A stretch of 64,000 nucleotides of DNA, taken from contig NZ_JACCAS010000002.1 of assembly GCF_013409255.1 (NCBI RefSeq), forward strand, positions 496,001-560,000, given 5' to 3'. The DNA is from Paraburkholderia bryophila. Its GTDB lineage: Bacteria; Pseudomonadota; Gammaproteobacteria; Burkholderiales; Burkholderiaceae. The notes under the pieces were generated by a model. It worked only from the letters and a program-made list of their open reading frames with translations, did not search any database and was not told the origin of the DNA. A program made the position numbers and the translations under genes. This document shows, piece by piece, positions 25,524-34,051 of the stretch (its first letter is position 1; each line of letters opens with the position of its first letter).

Positions 25524-25622
25524 ATCGGAAACTCTCGCGTGATCGGGGGAACGGTGAAATCAGGAACTGCTATCTTCCCCGTGAAGCTAGAATAGAGAAA
25601 GTTGAATTTCATGACGTTGATA

Positions 25623-25637
25623 TTCAGTTTTTCTGAA
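25623..25637. promoter_or_regulatory. Inverted repeat before LysR/argC divergent promoters
   Basis: TTCAG-TTTTT-CTGAA is a perfect inverted repeat ending 14 bp before the LysR ATG. It lies in the 128-bp region shared with argC, a fitting place for a LysR-type site, but its T-N11-A form is not met. Confidence 0.35.
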
Positions 25638-25651
25638 CGAGGAAAACCGCC

Positions 25652-26536
25652 ATGCGAGAGATCAGTCTGGACCGCTTGCGCACGCTGGTGGCGATCGCCG
25701 AGCGCGGTTCCTTTGCGGAAGCGGCGCGCGCGTTGAACCTCGCGCCGCCCACCGTCAGCCTGCACATCGCGGAGCTGGAAAGCCGTATCGGCGCGCCGCT
25801 TCTGTCGCGCAAACGCGGGCAGGTGCGGCCGTCGGCCATAGGCGAGACGTTGGTGGAGAAAGCGCGTCGTCTGCTGGACGACGCGGAACGCACGCTCGAA
25901 GAGGTGCAGCGCCAGGTGCAGGGCCTCGCCGGTCGCGTGCGGCTGGGCGCGTCGACGGGCGCGATCGCGCATCTGTTGCCGCAGGCGCTCGAAGTACTGG
26001 GGCAGCAGCATGCCGGCATCGACGTTCAGGTTGCCGTGCTCACCTCGCAGGAAACGCTCACACGACTCGCGGACGGCTCGCTGGACGTGGGGCTGGTCGC
26101 GCTGCCGCAATCGCCCGTGGCGGGGCTCGTGATCAAACCGTGGCGCCGCGATCCGGTTATGGCCTTCGTGCCGGCTCAATGGCCGTGCCCGGCACGCGTC
26201 ACGCCCGCCTGGCTCGCCGCTCAGCCGCTCATTCTCAACGACGCCACCACCCGCCTCTCACGCCTGACCGCCGAATGGTTCGCGAACGGCGGACAGCATC
26301 CGGCGCCGCGTATCGAGGTCAATTACAACGACGCGATCAAAAGTCTGGTGGCAGCAGGCTACGGCGCGGCGCTGTTACCTCATGAAGCCACCACGCCCTT
26401 GCTCGACACGCGTATCGTCATGCGTCCGCTGCGGCCCGCTTTGTGGCGCCAACTCGGCATTGCGCACCGCGCGGGACAGGTCGAGCGATCGACGCGACAT
26501 GTACTCGACGTACTGTGGGATCTGCGGCTGAGATAG
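25652..26536 (+). CDS. LysR-family transcriptional regulator next to argC
   Basis: The 294-residue protein has the LysR helix-turn-helix: LDRLRTLVAIAERGSFAEAARALNLAPPTVSLHIAELESRIGAPLLSR. An effector domain starts near residue 92 (RVRLGASTGAIAHLLPQALEVL). GAGGAAAAC precedes the ATG. Divergent orientation to argC with a 128-bp shared region suggests it controls argC. The effector is not readable. Confidence 0.9.
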   Translation: MREISLDRLRTLVAIAERGSFAEAARALNLAPPTVSLHIAELESRIGAPLLSRKRGQVRPSAIGETLVEKARRLLDDAERTLEEVQRQVQGLAGRVRLGASTGAIAHLLPQALEVLGQQHAGIDVQVAVLTSQETLTRLADGSLDVGLVALPQSPVAGLVIKPWRRDPVMAFVPAQWPCPARVTPAWLAAQPLILNDATTRLSRLTAEWFANGGQHPAPRIEVNYNDAIKSLVAAGYGAALLPHEATTPLLDTRIVMRPLRPALWRQLGIAHRAGQVERSTRHVLDVLWDLRLR

Positions 26537-26864
26537 AGATTGAATGATATTTTTCATGGGTTGCGGCATTCAACGACATTCAGCGCGGCATGAATATCAC
26601 GCATGTCGCTTACGGTTAATGTGCCCCGTCAGTACTGGTTTGTAATATGCCGTTTGCATTATGTAAAAGGGTCAGCTACAAACCGCTAATCGACGGCGTT
26701 ACGCGAATCGGTGACAATCTAGCCTTTTACCGAACTGACCGACCACGCGCGCCATCGACATTTCGGCGATGTCAACCTGCGCGTGGCGAAAACCGAATTC
26801 AGAATATGATGGAAAGATTTAACTCCGCGGTACCGAATTCTCTCTTTCAGGAGTGGCAATAACG
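26537..26864. other. Intergenic region before the EAL-HDOD gene
   Basis: No gene is supported in these 328 bp. The stretch at 26630-26700 is AT-richer than its surroundings and may carry the promoter of the downstream signalling gene. AGGAG at 26849-26853 is the only clear ribosome site. Confidence 0.5.
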
Positions 26865-26900
26865 ATGTACCCCGACGATGTACCCCGACGATGTACCCCG
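26862..26900 (+). repeat. Three tandem 13-bp repeats spanning the start codon region
   Basis: ACGATGTACCCCG occurs three times in direct succession (26862-26874, 26875-26887, 26888-26900). Each copy contains ATG. Because 13 is not a multiple of three, the three ATGs (26865, 26878, 26891) fall in three different frames; only the middle one is in frame with the EAL-HDOD gene. Confidence 0.9.
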
Positions 26901-28173
26901 GACATTGTCTGAAATGGAAACAGGAATGAGCGCCGTCAGCAGCATCCCTACCGAAGTTGCAGTACCGCGCGATACAGCCGTGTTCGTGGCGCGTCAACCC
27001 ATCATGGATCGGGGCGGCCGCGTCGTCGCTTACGAACTGCTTTTCAGGGACGGTCCCACGGGACCCGGTTGCATCGACGACGATTTGCGCTGCACGACGG
27101 CGGTGGTGCAGCGTGCGGTCGGGTCGATCGGTCTCGAACGTCTGGTTGGGAACAAGGCCGCCTTTCTCAACTGCCCGCACGACTTTCTGTTCTCCGACTA
27201 CCCGAACGTCTTGCCGGCTTCCCGATTCGTGCTGGAGATTCTGGAGTCGGTCGAACTGACTTCGAATCTCGCACGACGTTGCAGCGAGTTGCGCGGCACG
27301 GGCTTCCAGATCGCGCTAGACGACGTGCGCGGCATGACCGACGAAATCCGCTGGTTTCTGCCGTCCGTGGATATCATCAAGATCGACTGGCCGTTCGTGG
27401 ATCGCGGCGAATTGCCGGAACTGGTCGCCGAGTTCAAACGTGCCGGCAAGGTCGTGCTCGCCGAAAAGGTCGAAACCGTCGAGGACGCGGAACTGGCCCG
27501 GGAACTCGGTTGCGACCTGCTGCAGGGCTACTATTTTTCGAAGCCGCAGATCTTTTCCGGCAAGCGCGCCATGCCGCCGGTGAAGGCGATCCTTCGCGTG
27601 TTCGATCTGGTCGGCAGCGACGCGCCGTTGAGCAGTATTGCGCGGGCTTTGAAAGAAACGCCCATGCTGGTCGCGCAACTGCTGCGACTTGCCAATAGCA
27701 GCGAGCAACCCAATGGCAAGGCCGAGCGCATCTCGTCGCTGAAACAGGCCCTTTCCATTGCCGGCAGCCGCCGGCTGCTGCATTGGTGCGGGCTTCTGCT
27801 TTACGCCAATCGCGACGGTCTGCCTATCGACGACGATCCGCTTGTGCTGCTCGCGCAGCGGCGCGCGCATTTCATGGAGAAGGCAATCGACCTGCTGCCG
27901 GACGGGTCGCGTCCGCTGCTCGCTACGGCTTACCTCACCGGCATGCTGTCGCTACTGCATATCGCGTATCACATGGAGTTGCGCAACTTCGTCGACGAGT
28001 TGCCGGTTTCCGAATCGATTCGTGGGGCGATTCTCGACGGCGGTGGCGTGCTTGGAGAATTACTGCTGATTGCCGGGCATCTCGAACGTGGTGAGGGAGA
28101 AGCAGCGATTGGCGGATTGCGACGGCTGGCTGTTTCGGCGGAAGAGTCGAGGAAGATGATTGAGTGTTATTGA
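26878..28173 (+). CDS. Degenerate EAL-HDOD (YuxH-type) signalling protein
   Basis: The 431-residue protein has an N-terminal EAL-like domain (VFVARQPIMDRGGRVVAYELLFRDG) in which EAL reads ELL and the later metal sites are altered. Cyclic-di-GMP hydrolysis is therefore unlikely and binding or protein contact more likely. The C-terminal half is a HDOD domain (about residues 195-400: SSIARALKETPMLVAQLLRLANSS, then SLKQALSIAGSRRLLHWC), seen in YuxH-type signalling proteins. The start is uncertain: ATG 26878 lies in the tandem repeat, 24 bp from the AGGAG, while ATG 26914 follows the stop of a 15-codon leader starting at 26865. Met 26926 is also possible. Confidence 0.83.
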   Translation: MYPDDVPRTLSEMETGMSAVSSIPTEVAVPRDTAVFVARQPIMDRGGRVVAYELLFRDGPTGPGCIDDDLRCTTAVVQRAVGSIGLERLVGNKAAFLNCPHDFLFSDYPNVLPASRFVLEILESVELTSNLARRCSELRGTGFQIALDDVRGMTDEIRWFLPSVDIIKIDWPFVDRGELPELVAEFKRAGKVVLAEKVETVEDAELARELGCDLLQGYYFSKPQIFSGKRAMPPVKAILRVFDLVGSDAPLSSIARALKETPMLVAQLLRLANSSEQPNGKAERISSLKQALSIAGSRRLLHWCGLLLYANRDGLPIDDDPLVLLAQRRAHFMEKAIDLLPDGSRPLLATAYLTGMLSLLHIAYHMELRNFVDELPVSESIRGAILDGGGVLGELLLIAGHLERGEGEAAIGGLRRLAVSAEESRKMIECY

Positions 28174-28474
28174 AGGTTGTGCGCGCTGGATCGGTGAAGC
28201 GATGGTTAGCATCGAAGGTACTTCACCATCAGAACTCCCGCAGCAGTTAAGTGTTGACACGCGTTGCAATTGCAAAGAAACTTGACTCCATGCTGACGCT
28301 CAACTTCTTCTCTTTCGCGATGTTCCGCCAAATGGCAGTCCGCTCGGATATGCCACGGGAGGCCTGTACGCGTTAGACAAGTAGATACGCAGCTTACAAG
28401 GCCTCGCCGTAATACGGACGAGGCCTTTTTTGTTTATGGCGTCTCCGTGATCGGCATCACTCGCGGAGATCATC
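28174..28474. other. Intergenic region with an orphan terminator
   Basis: No protein gene is supported in these 301 bp. A TTGACA-like element occurs at 28254-28259, and an intrinsic terminator lies at 28398-28431, about 225 bp after the EAL-HDOD stop. It could end a long 3' UTR or a small RNA. Confidence 0.4.
28398..28431 (+). terminator. Intrinsic terminator
   Basis: AAGGCCTCG pairs with CGAGGCCTT, with an inner CCGT/ACGG extension and AAT loop, and the right arm runs into T6. This is a strong plus-strand terminator. Confidence 0.85.
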
Positions 28475-28747
28475 ATGGACGAAAGAAGCCCAGAGTTGAC
28501 AAGGTATGTAGACGCCACGACCGAATGGCATGGCGACAGGCGCGAAGCGCATTTTCGCCTCAGCCGGATGTTGTACCCGTACGAGTACTGGAGTCTTCCG
28601 ATGCAGGAAGAGCGGAACAGTCACGCCTTTAATGTGCGCATTGCTGAAGAGGATTCGCGGACCACTGCGCGGGCATCTACTAACGGCATGCGTGCGGCTG
28701 TGGCACGCTTGTGGTTGCTCGTGACGCGTAGCGTCACGACGCGCTGA
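28475..28747 (+). CDS. Hypothetical 90-residue protein
   Basis: The ORF starts at ATG with GGAG seven bases upstream, and its composition is charged and non-repetitive (MDERSPELTRYVDATTEWHG). I recognise no family, and a cleaved signal or membrane helix is not visible. A similar-length antisense ORF exists on the minus strand, so coding status rests on the ribosome site alone. Confidence 0.45.
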   Translation: MDERSPELTRYVDATTEWHGDRREAHFRLSRMLYPYEYWSLPMQEERNSHAFNVRIAEEDSRTTARASTNGMRAAVARLWLLVTRSVTTR

Positions 28748-28820
28748 GCAATCCGTCGAGGCCGCACTATTGTATTGCGACCTCACGGTTTGCCCGCTTC
28801 CTGCGGGCGAGATCACGCAA

Positions 28821-29264
28821 TCAAGGAATCACCGGCTCGACCAACTTCGCCAATTGCGCCAGCGACTCCTGCCAACCGAGATAGCACATCTCCACGGGAA
28901 TAACCTCGGGCACGCCTTCCTGCACGATAGTGAGCTCACTCCCGCACGATACCTGCCGAATGGAAACCGTCGTAGTCATCTGCCCGGGAAGATTCGGATC
29001 GTCGAACCGATCCGTATAGCGAATCTTCTCGAACGGTACGAGTTCGAGGTACTCGCCACCGAACGAGTGGCCCTCACCCGTGCCGAAATTGTGAAAAGAC
29101 ATTTTGTACGTGCCACCCACGCGCGCATCCAGATGATGAACCTTGCAGGTGAAACCATACGGCGGAAGCCATTTCGCTTTCGCATCGGCTTCCAGAAAGG
29201 CGCGATAGAGTCGCTCGGGGGTCGCGTGCAGGACGCGGTGCAGACGGATGGTTCCGGTAGTCAT
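28821..29264 (-). CDS. SRPBCC / AHSA1-type domain protein
   Basis: The 147-residue protein starts RLHRVLHATPERLYRAFLEADAKAKWLPPYGF, the standard N-terminal strand-helix of AHSA1-like SRPBCC proteins. YLELVPFEKIRYTDRFDD and WQESLAQLAKLVEP follow at the usual positions. These bind small hydrophobic molecules or chaperone partners; no specific role can be given. The Met at 29264 (MTTGTIRL) is preferred to 29282. The gene runs in the same direction as the NnrU-like gene 111 bp upstream. Confidence 0.88.
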   Translation of the reverse strand: MTTGTIRLHRVLHATPERLYRAFLEADAKAKWLPPYGFTCKVHHLDARVGGTYKMSFHNFGTGEGHSFGGEYLELVPFEKIRYTDRFDDPNLPGQMTTTVSIRQVSCGSELTIVQEGVPEVIPVEMCYLGWQESLAQLAKLVEPVIP

Positions 29265-29375
29265 GGTGTGCTTACCTTTCACTAAAAAAGTTGGACATAC
29301 CTGTACGACGAATCCGCGGCGTCGATATCGACAACGCTTCTTGCCAGGGAAAACCCGGCAGCGCCGCCACGACGT

Positions 29376-30068
29376 TTAGAACCAGCGCCAGATCCCCGCG
29401 GCAAACCCGCTGAGCGGCCCGTGCGCCCAGGTTGCCGCGAGCCACACGACGAGCCCACCCATCAGCGCGTGCATGCCGAATCCACCGAGCCGCGCACGGC
29501 CGGCGGCGATCGCCGCGAACGGCAGATAGCTCGTCTTCGATTCCCACACCGGCCACTGCTCGGGCTGAAGCTGCTCCTTCTTCCGGTCCTGCATCGCAGA
29601 GCCGACAAGCGCAAGAACGATGACCGCCGCGCCGAGAATCATGTTCTTCGCGATCGGAAACACCGCGATATGGCACAGCCCCCATAAAGCGAACGACCAC
29701 ATCATCGGATGACGCGTTATGGCGAATACCCCGAGCGCGACCTCCGGGAACGCGCCCGGCCGACCGCCGGTGGGCAGCGCCGGATTGCGGATCAATGAGC
29801 CCATCAGGAGAATCGACGCGATCAACATGACGACGGTGACCACCGCCCAGAGCACGTCCCCAACCGGCCAGAACGGCGACGTCAAGGGCGCTTTCACATA
29901 GGCCCAGATCAGCCAGCCGAGAGTCACGAACGCCACCAGCGAATAAACACCCTGGAAAGCCGCTGCGCCAATCGCGCGGACCAATACCCCACGCAATGGA
30001 TGAGACAAGAGAAAGTGGCTGCCCACAAAAGCGACCGCCGCCACTGCCACTGCCTGGGTGCTGTCCAT
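29376..30068 (-). CDS. NnrU-family membrane protein
   Basis: The 230-residue protein has six or seven hydrophobic helices and the NnrU-family pattern VGSHFLLSHPLRGVLVRAIG in the first helix, then GVFAITRHPMMWSFALWGLCHI, which resembles the catalytic or binding region of isoprenylcysteine-methyltransferase-like membrane proteins. NnrU was first linked to nitric-oxide/nitrite reduction clusters, but no denitrification genes are nearby. Function here is unknown. Confidence 0.88.
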   Translation of the reverse strand: MDSTQAVAVAAVAFVGSHFLLSHPLRGVLVRAIGAAAFQGVYSLVAFVTLGWLIWAYVKAPLTSPFWPVGDVLWAVVTVVMLIASILLMGSLIRNPALPTGGRPGAFPEVALGVFAITRHPMMWSFALWGLCHIAVFPIAKNMILGAAVIVLALVGSAMQDRKKEQLQPEQWPVWESKTSYLPFAAIAAGRARLGGFGMHALMGGLVVWLAATWAHGPLSGFAAGIWRWF

Positions 30069-30228
30069 GGCCTTGTTCCTCGACTGATAGTGTGGGAAGA
30101 CTCGATGAAATCGTTATAGACGATGCAAGTGCGTGTACATTGGCAACGAGTGGTTTCCGACCCGCCACTGCGTCTTCTTATCGGTCGTTATCGGAGTGAG
30201 TCAGTCCTACAGTCGCGCAGGAGCCCGT

Positions 30229-30699
30229 ATGAACAAGCACAGCAAGAAAGCTCATCTTGAAGCGGCGGCGTCACATCACGAACAGGCAGCGCGGTATCAC
30301 CACGGGGCGTCCCGGCACTTCGAAACGGCTCAGGGTCAGGATCATGCGCACGCCGCGCATCAGGCGATGATGGCCCACGGCCACACGTTGCAAGCCATCG
30401 ACGAGGCTCACGAGGCCGGCGCGCACAGCACGGGCGCGCCGCCGACAACGCCTGCTTCGACCGCGCCGGGCGCCAGCAATGCCAGCATCGTTAGCGCGGC
30501 GGCGAAGCAGCACGCAACGGCAGCGGAACTCCATCTGCAGGCGGCGCAGCATATGCGCCACGCCGTCAAACTTTTCGACCAGGATCGCGGCGCAGTCGCT
30601 CACGACGCACAGCTCGCGCTCACGCTCGCATTGCGCGCTTTATCTCACGGCAACGAAGCGGCCCGACTGTTTGTCAGGCTCGCCGCCGTCGACGCTTAG
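30229..30699 (+). CDS. His/Ala-rich small protein of unknown function
   Basis: The 156-residue protein has about 25 histidines spread over alanine-rich helices (SHHEQAARYHHGASRHF, HAHAAHQAMMAHGHTLQ), with heptad-like spacing and a proline/threonine linker at about residues 75-85. The second half repeats the pattern (KQHATAAELHLQAAQHMRHAVKL), so it looks like an internal duplication of a helical hairpin. The His richness suggests metal buffering. CAGGAG precedes the ATG at 30229. I know no family name for it. Confidence 0.7.
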   Translation: MNKHSKKAHLEAAASHHEQAARYHHGASRHFETAQGQDHAHAAHQAMMAHGHTLQAIDEAHEAGAHSTGAPPTTPASTAPGASNASIVSAAAKQHATAAELHLQAAQHMRHAVKLFDQDRGAVAHDAQLALTLALRALSHGNEAARLFVRLAAVDA

Positions 30700-30778
30700 C
30701 GAACCGAACTTCCAATGAGCCTGGCGCGCGCCGGATCCGCGCGCGCTACGCACGGCCAGATCCAGCGTTCAATCAGGA

Positions 30779-31162
30779 CTAGGCTTTCCTCTCAAGCAAG
30801 TCTGCCGCGACGGTCTTCGCATGGGCGACGGCTTCTTGCGCATTGAGGAAGACACCGAGCTGATCCCAGTGTTCTTCCACCGCGTAAGTGCCCCTCGTTC
30901 CTAGCGCGCGCTGGACGCGCAATTGCGCCGCATAGCCGCCCTCTTCCAGTTGCCGGGCCGTTGCAACGACTTTGTGAGGGAGACCAGAGCGCTCTGGCTG
31001 AACCAGCTCCAGAGAACCGCCCGGCACACCCACATCGTTCAACACATTCCTTGCCTTGCAGTCTGGGCAGTAGAAACACCACCCGCTGTCCTCGCGCTTG
31101 GGTTTGACCTGCCCGCGAGCGAGCACGGCGCGACACTCAACGTTTTCGCAGATGAACGGCAT
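30779..31162 (-). CDS. Zinc-ribbon protein of unknown function
   Basis: The 127-residue protein begins with ICENVECRAVLARG and CFYCPDCKARN, which make a four-cysteine C-x4-C...C-x2-C zinc-ribbon-like site (the second half reads CFYCPDC). The C-terminal ~80 residues are helical with a lysine/alanine-rich end. CGGAGA lies seven bases upstream of the ATG at 31162. It is convergent with the His-rich gene. No known family was recognised. Confidence 0.7.
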   Translation of the reverse strand: MPFICENVECRAVLARGQVKPKREDSGWCFYCPDCKARNVLNDVGVPGGSLELVQPERSGLPHKVVATARQLEEGGYAAQLRVQRALGTRGTYAVEEHWDQLGVFLNAQEAVAHAKTVAADLLERKA

Positions 31163-31287
31163 AGCTGTCTCCGGAGTTGTTTGCGGAAATCCTAGCATGA
31201 CCGTCGACGCGTAACCATTGGCATTGATGCCTTATTTGCGCAGTGTCCGGTGGATCGCGGATTCAGATGCAGCGCAGAACGCGCGTG

Positions 31288-31980
31288 TCAGAGATACGTG
31301 GCGAGCGCCACGACCACGGCGGCCGCGATGGCGAGCAATAACAGCGCCAGTGCCGCCGACGCCAGGCGCGGCGCCTGGACGTCCGCCGGCAGGGACTTAC
31401 GGCCTGTCAGCATGGGTCGCAGCAGGTTGTGCCCTTTGGCGACCGCGTAGAGCAGAATGGCCGTCACGTGCAGCACGACGGCGATCAGCAGCATGTCCCA
31501 CACGACGGCATGCAGCGTGGAAATCGCATTGGCGATCGGTGCGGGCATCCATTCGGAGAGGGGGCCCACGTCGGCGACGTCGTTGTAGACGTAGAGCCCG
31601 GTGAGCGTTTCCGTCAGCAGTAATGCGAGCAGCAGAAGCACCATCCACGCGCCGGCGGGATTGTGGCCGACCTGCACGTCCGGATCGCGGCGCAACACGT
31701 GTCGCAGATGCTGCAGCGCGGCAACGGGCGAAGCCAGAAAACTGTGGAATCGTGCTGTCTCGCTGCCGAAGCAACCCCATAACAAACGGAACAGCACCAG
31801 CGCGAGTAAGGTTTCGCCGATCCGGACGTGCCAGTCCATCCAGTTCAATCGGATGGTGACGTAGGCGGTGACGACCAGCACCACCACGGACCAGTGGAAG
31901 AGACGGACGGGCAAGTCCCACACCACTACCGCTCGATGAGCAGACTGCTGCGCTGCACTAAGCGGTTGGTCGGGATCCAC
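31288..31980 (-). CDS. Cytochrome b561 family (b-type haem) membrane protein
   Basis: The 230-residue protein has the HTH-like VVWDLPVRLFHWSVVVLVVTAYVTIRLNWMDWHVRIGETLLALVLFRLLWG segment, in which FHW and DWHVRIG hold haem-ligand His residues. Further His residues lie in VWDMLLIAVVLHVTAILLYAV. This pattern is that of di-haem cytochrome b subunits of hydrogenases, formate dehydrogenases and cytochrome b561. No partner dehydrogenase is adjacent, so the electron donor is unknown. Confidence 0.88.
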   Translation of the reverse strand: MDPDQPLSAAQQSAHRAVVVWDLPVRLFHWSVVVLVVTAYVTIRLNWMDWHVRIGETLLALVLFRLLWGCFGSETARFHSFLASPVAALQHLRHVLRRDPDVQVGHNPAGAWMVLLLLALLLTETLTGLYVYNDVADVGPLSEWMPAPIANAISTLHAVVWDMLLIAVVLHVTAILLYAVAKGHNLLRPMLTGRKSLPADVQAPRLASAALALLLLAIAAAVVVALATYL

Positions 31981-32023
31981 GTGTTGGCCCTCGCGTGCCT
32001 ATGGCTGAGTGGGCGACGCCGTT

Positions 32024-32821
32024 TTATCGCTCGACGAATACACCACGATAGCTACCATACAGCGACATGACGATCAGCGCAGTGGCGAGCGGCGTCACGA
32101 TAAGTGCGCGCACAAGCATCGGTACGAAAGGAACCAGTAACGCGCCGGTGACGATCGCGAAGAGACCCAAACACGCGACGGGCCAATTGCGCACCACAGC
32201 ACGCACACTCGCTGTCATCGCGTTAGCCGGTGAAGCTTTGTTCAGTACCACCAGCGCCGGGGCGAACCACAACAGCGCAACCGGAATCACATGGAGCAAC
32301 GCATTGAATACCGGCTCCAGCGCATTGTCCGCGCCATTGTGCGTGGCGTAAGCGAACGTCAAAGCATGCACGCCATTCGCCGCAACGGATGCCTTCACGC
32401 TCACATGGAATGCCGCGAACAAAATCAATTGACCGATGTACGTCGCGGCAACGCAGCACGCTCCGATAGAGAGCAATGCGGTCCGATGCGCATGGACGAC
32501 GTCGACCATCTCGCTGACCGACCAATGCGCACCATTGCTCGAGCGCTCCTGCATCATCACGACGGCCGCCATGGCGATCGGCGCGACGAGCATGCCCAGC
32601 ATCAACAACGACGGTACAAGATCCAACAGCGTCGCGATATCGGCGCAGGCCAGCACCGCCGCGAGCCACAACACCGGCCGGACGCGAGCAATGCGCGCGC
32701 CCTCTTCGAGCCAGCCTGCGAAACTCGCCATACCGATCATGCGAGCGTTCGGAAGACGTGAGCCTTGCGCATTGTGTGCGCCGTTCGGGACTGCCGAGTC
32801 GTGCAAATAGTGCATTTTCAT
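32024..32821 (-). CDS. BPSS1780-like multi-helix membrane protein
   Basis: The ~265-residue protein has about six hydrophobic helices with the paired-helix repeats VLACADIATLLDLVPSLLMLGMLVAPIAMAAVVMMQERS and AVVRNWPVACLGLFAIVTGALLVPFVPMLV. This layout resembles Burkholderia proteins annotated BPSS1780 family. AAGGAAATGGTC sits before the Met at 32821, which is preferred to 32827. It is a membrane protein of unknown role and reads in the same direction as the DUF1700 gene. Confidence 0.75.
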   Translation of the reverse strand: MKMHYLHDSAVPNGAHNAQGSRLPNARMIGMASFAGWLEEGARIARVRPVLWLAAVLACADIATLLDLVPSLLMLGMLVAPIAMAAVVMMQERSSNGAHWSVSEMVDVVHAHRTALLSIGACCVAATYIGQLILFAAFHVSVKASVAANGVHALTFAYATHNGADNALEPVFNALLHVIPVALLWFAPALVVLNKASPANAMTASVRAVVRNWPVACLGLFAIVTGALLVPFVPMLVRALIVTPLATALIVMSLYGSYRGVFVER

Positions 32822-32878
32822 GACCATTTCCTTTTTACGGAGTGAGTAGACAGACGTGAGTCACCCGCGCCGCCCGTG

Positions 32879-34051
32879 TCAGGAGGCGTGCCCTGCTTCC
32901 AGCCGGGTGGTGATGACCTCAAGCTGCCGCTGAACGTAGTGGGCCAGCGCGCGCCAGGTCATGCGCGTCAGCCACACACAAACAAACAAACCGAAGACAC
33001 CTGCCAGCAGCATCGCGAATCCGTAGATCATCACGCCGATGCTTGAGTGACGTGGTCCGAAAATCATCACGTCGTTGATACCGTTCTTGATCGCGACGTG
33101 GTCGTTATCGATCACCACCGAATCCGAACCGCTGTGTACGGACAGACTTTTGGGTTGGCCGCCCGCGCCTTGTACGAAGGACAAATGGTCGCCGTGATTC
33201 GAAACGTCCCACGCCATGGCTTTCGGATCGCTCCCAACGCGCGCCACGGACACATGGTCGCCATCGGCATCCTTCAGATCGAGTGCGATGATGTCGGCCC
33301 GGGCGATCGACCATGAACCGTCTTTCTCGACCTTGAACCGATCGCGTCCGCCGCCGACTGAGTCGATCTTCAGCTTGCCGTCTTTATTCTCGATGTCCAC
33401 CGGGCCCGCAAGCGTCACCACCGAAATTCGCGTGGCGTCATCGGGCCGCAGGAAGAAACGGTCGCCCACGACTCTGAAGACCTTCATGTCCACTTGCGCA
33501 AGACGCGCGTCGTCAGAGTTGGAGGCGACGTCTTCATCATCGTCGTCGTGCGATGCCTTGCCGCTCGCCTTACCGCTCGAATTCGCGCTGACGTGGCCCA
33601 CATCGTCGCTTTCGAAGGTGAACGGCAGCGACGTGAACGACGACGGCCACCCCAACAGATGATGACTACCGAGCGCGATAACCGTCACGAATCCGGCGAC
33701 CGCAAGCGCACCGGACACCGCGTAACCCACCGTCAGCATCAGCAGATAAAACATGAACGGAATCAGCAGGAACAACTGCAACAACCCGAGCCCGGCGATC
33801 GACACGATCACCTTCGCCAGATTGCCGAACGACCGCCGTGCTTCCCACTGACGCAAGGTCGCCTGGGCCTTCAACTCACGCGCCAGTTTGATCGGGTCGC
33901 CGAGCGCCGCGACCACGTCGGCCTCATTGCGACCGGCGGCGAGCGCGTCGCCGAAATACTCGTGGTAGTCGGCCACGATTTCGTCCACTACGTGCTTCGG
34001 CAAACTCCCCAGTTCAATGCGGAGTTTCTGGATAAATTCTTCCTGCGTCAT
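32879..34051 (-). CDS. DUF1700/HAAS-type membrane protein with extracytoplasmic domain
   Basis: The 390-residue protein opens with the HAAS/DUF1700 helix domain (EFIQKLRIELGSLPKHVVDEIVADYHEYFGDALAAGRNEADVVAALGDP, residues 5-55). Two hydrophobic helices come next, then an Asp-rich segment (about 165-180) and a ~150-residue beta-rich domain, like DUF4097/putative adhesin repeats. A C-terminal helix ends it. The start overlaps the padR stop by 4 bp. Genes of this type, cotranscribed with a PadR repressor, respond to envelope stress in other bacteria; the same may hold here. Confidence 0.85.
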   Translation of the reverse strand: MTQEEFIQKLRIELGSLPKHVVDEIVADYHEYFGDALAAGRNEADVVAALGDPIKLARELKAQATLRQWEARRSFGNLAKVIVSIAGLGLLQLFLLIPFMFYLLMLTVGYAVSGALAVAGFVTVIALGSHHLLGWPSSFTSLPFTFESDDVGHVSANSSGKASGKASHDDDDEDVASNSDDARLAQVDMKVFRVVGDRFFLRPDDATRISVVTLAGPVDIENKDGKLKIDSVGGGRDRFKVEKDGSWSIARADIIALDLKDADGDHVSVARVGSDPKAMAWDVSNHGDHLSFVQGAGGQPKSLSVHSGSDSVVIDNDHVAIKNGINDVMIFGPRHSSIGVMIYGFAMLLAGVFGLFVCVWLTRMTWRALAHYVQRQLEVITTRLEAGHAS

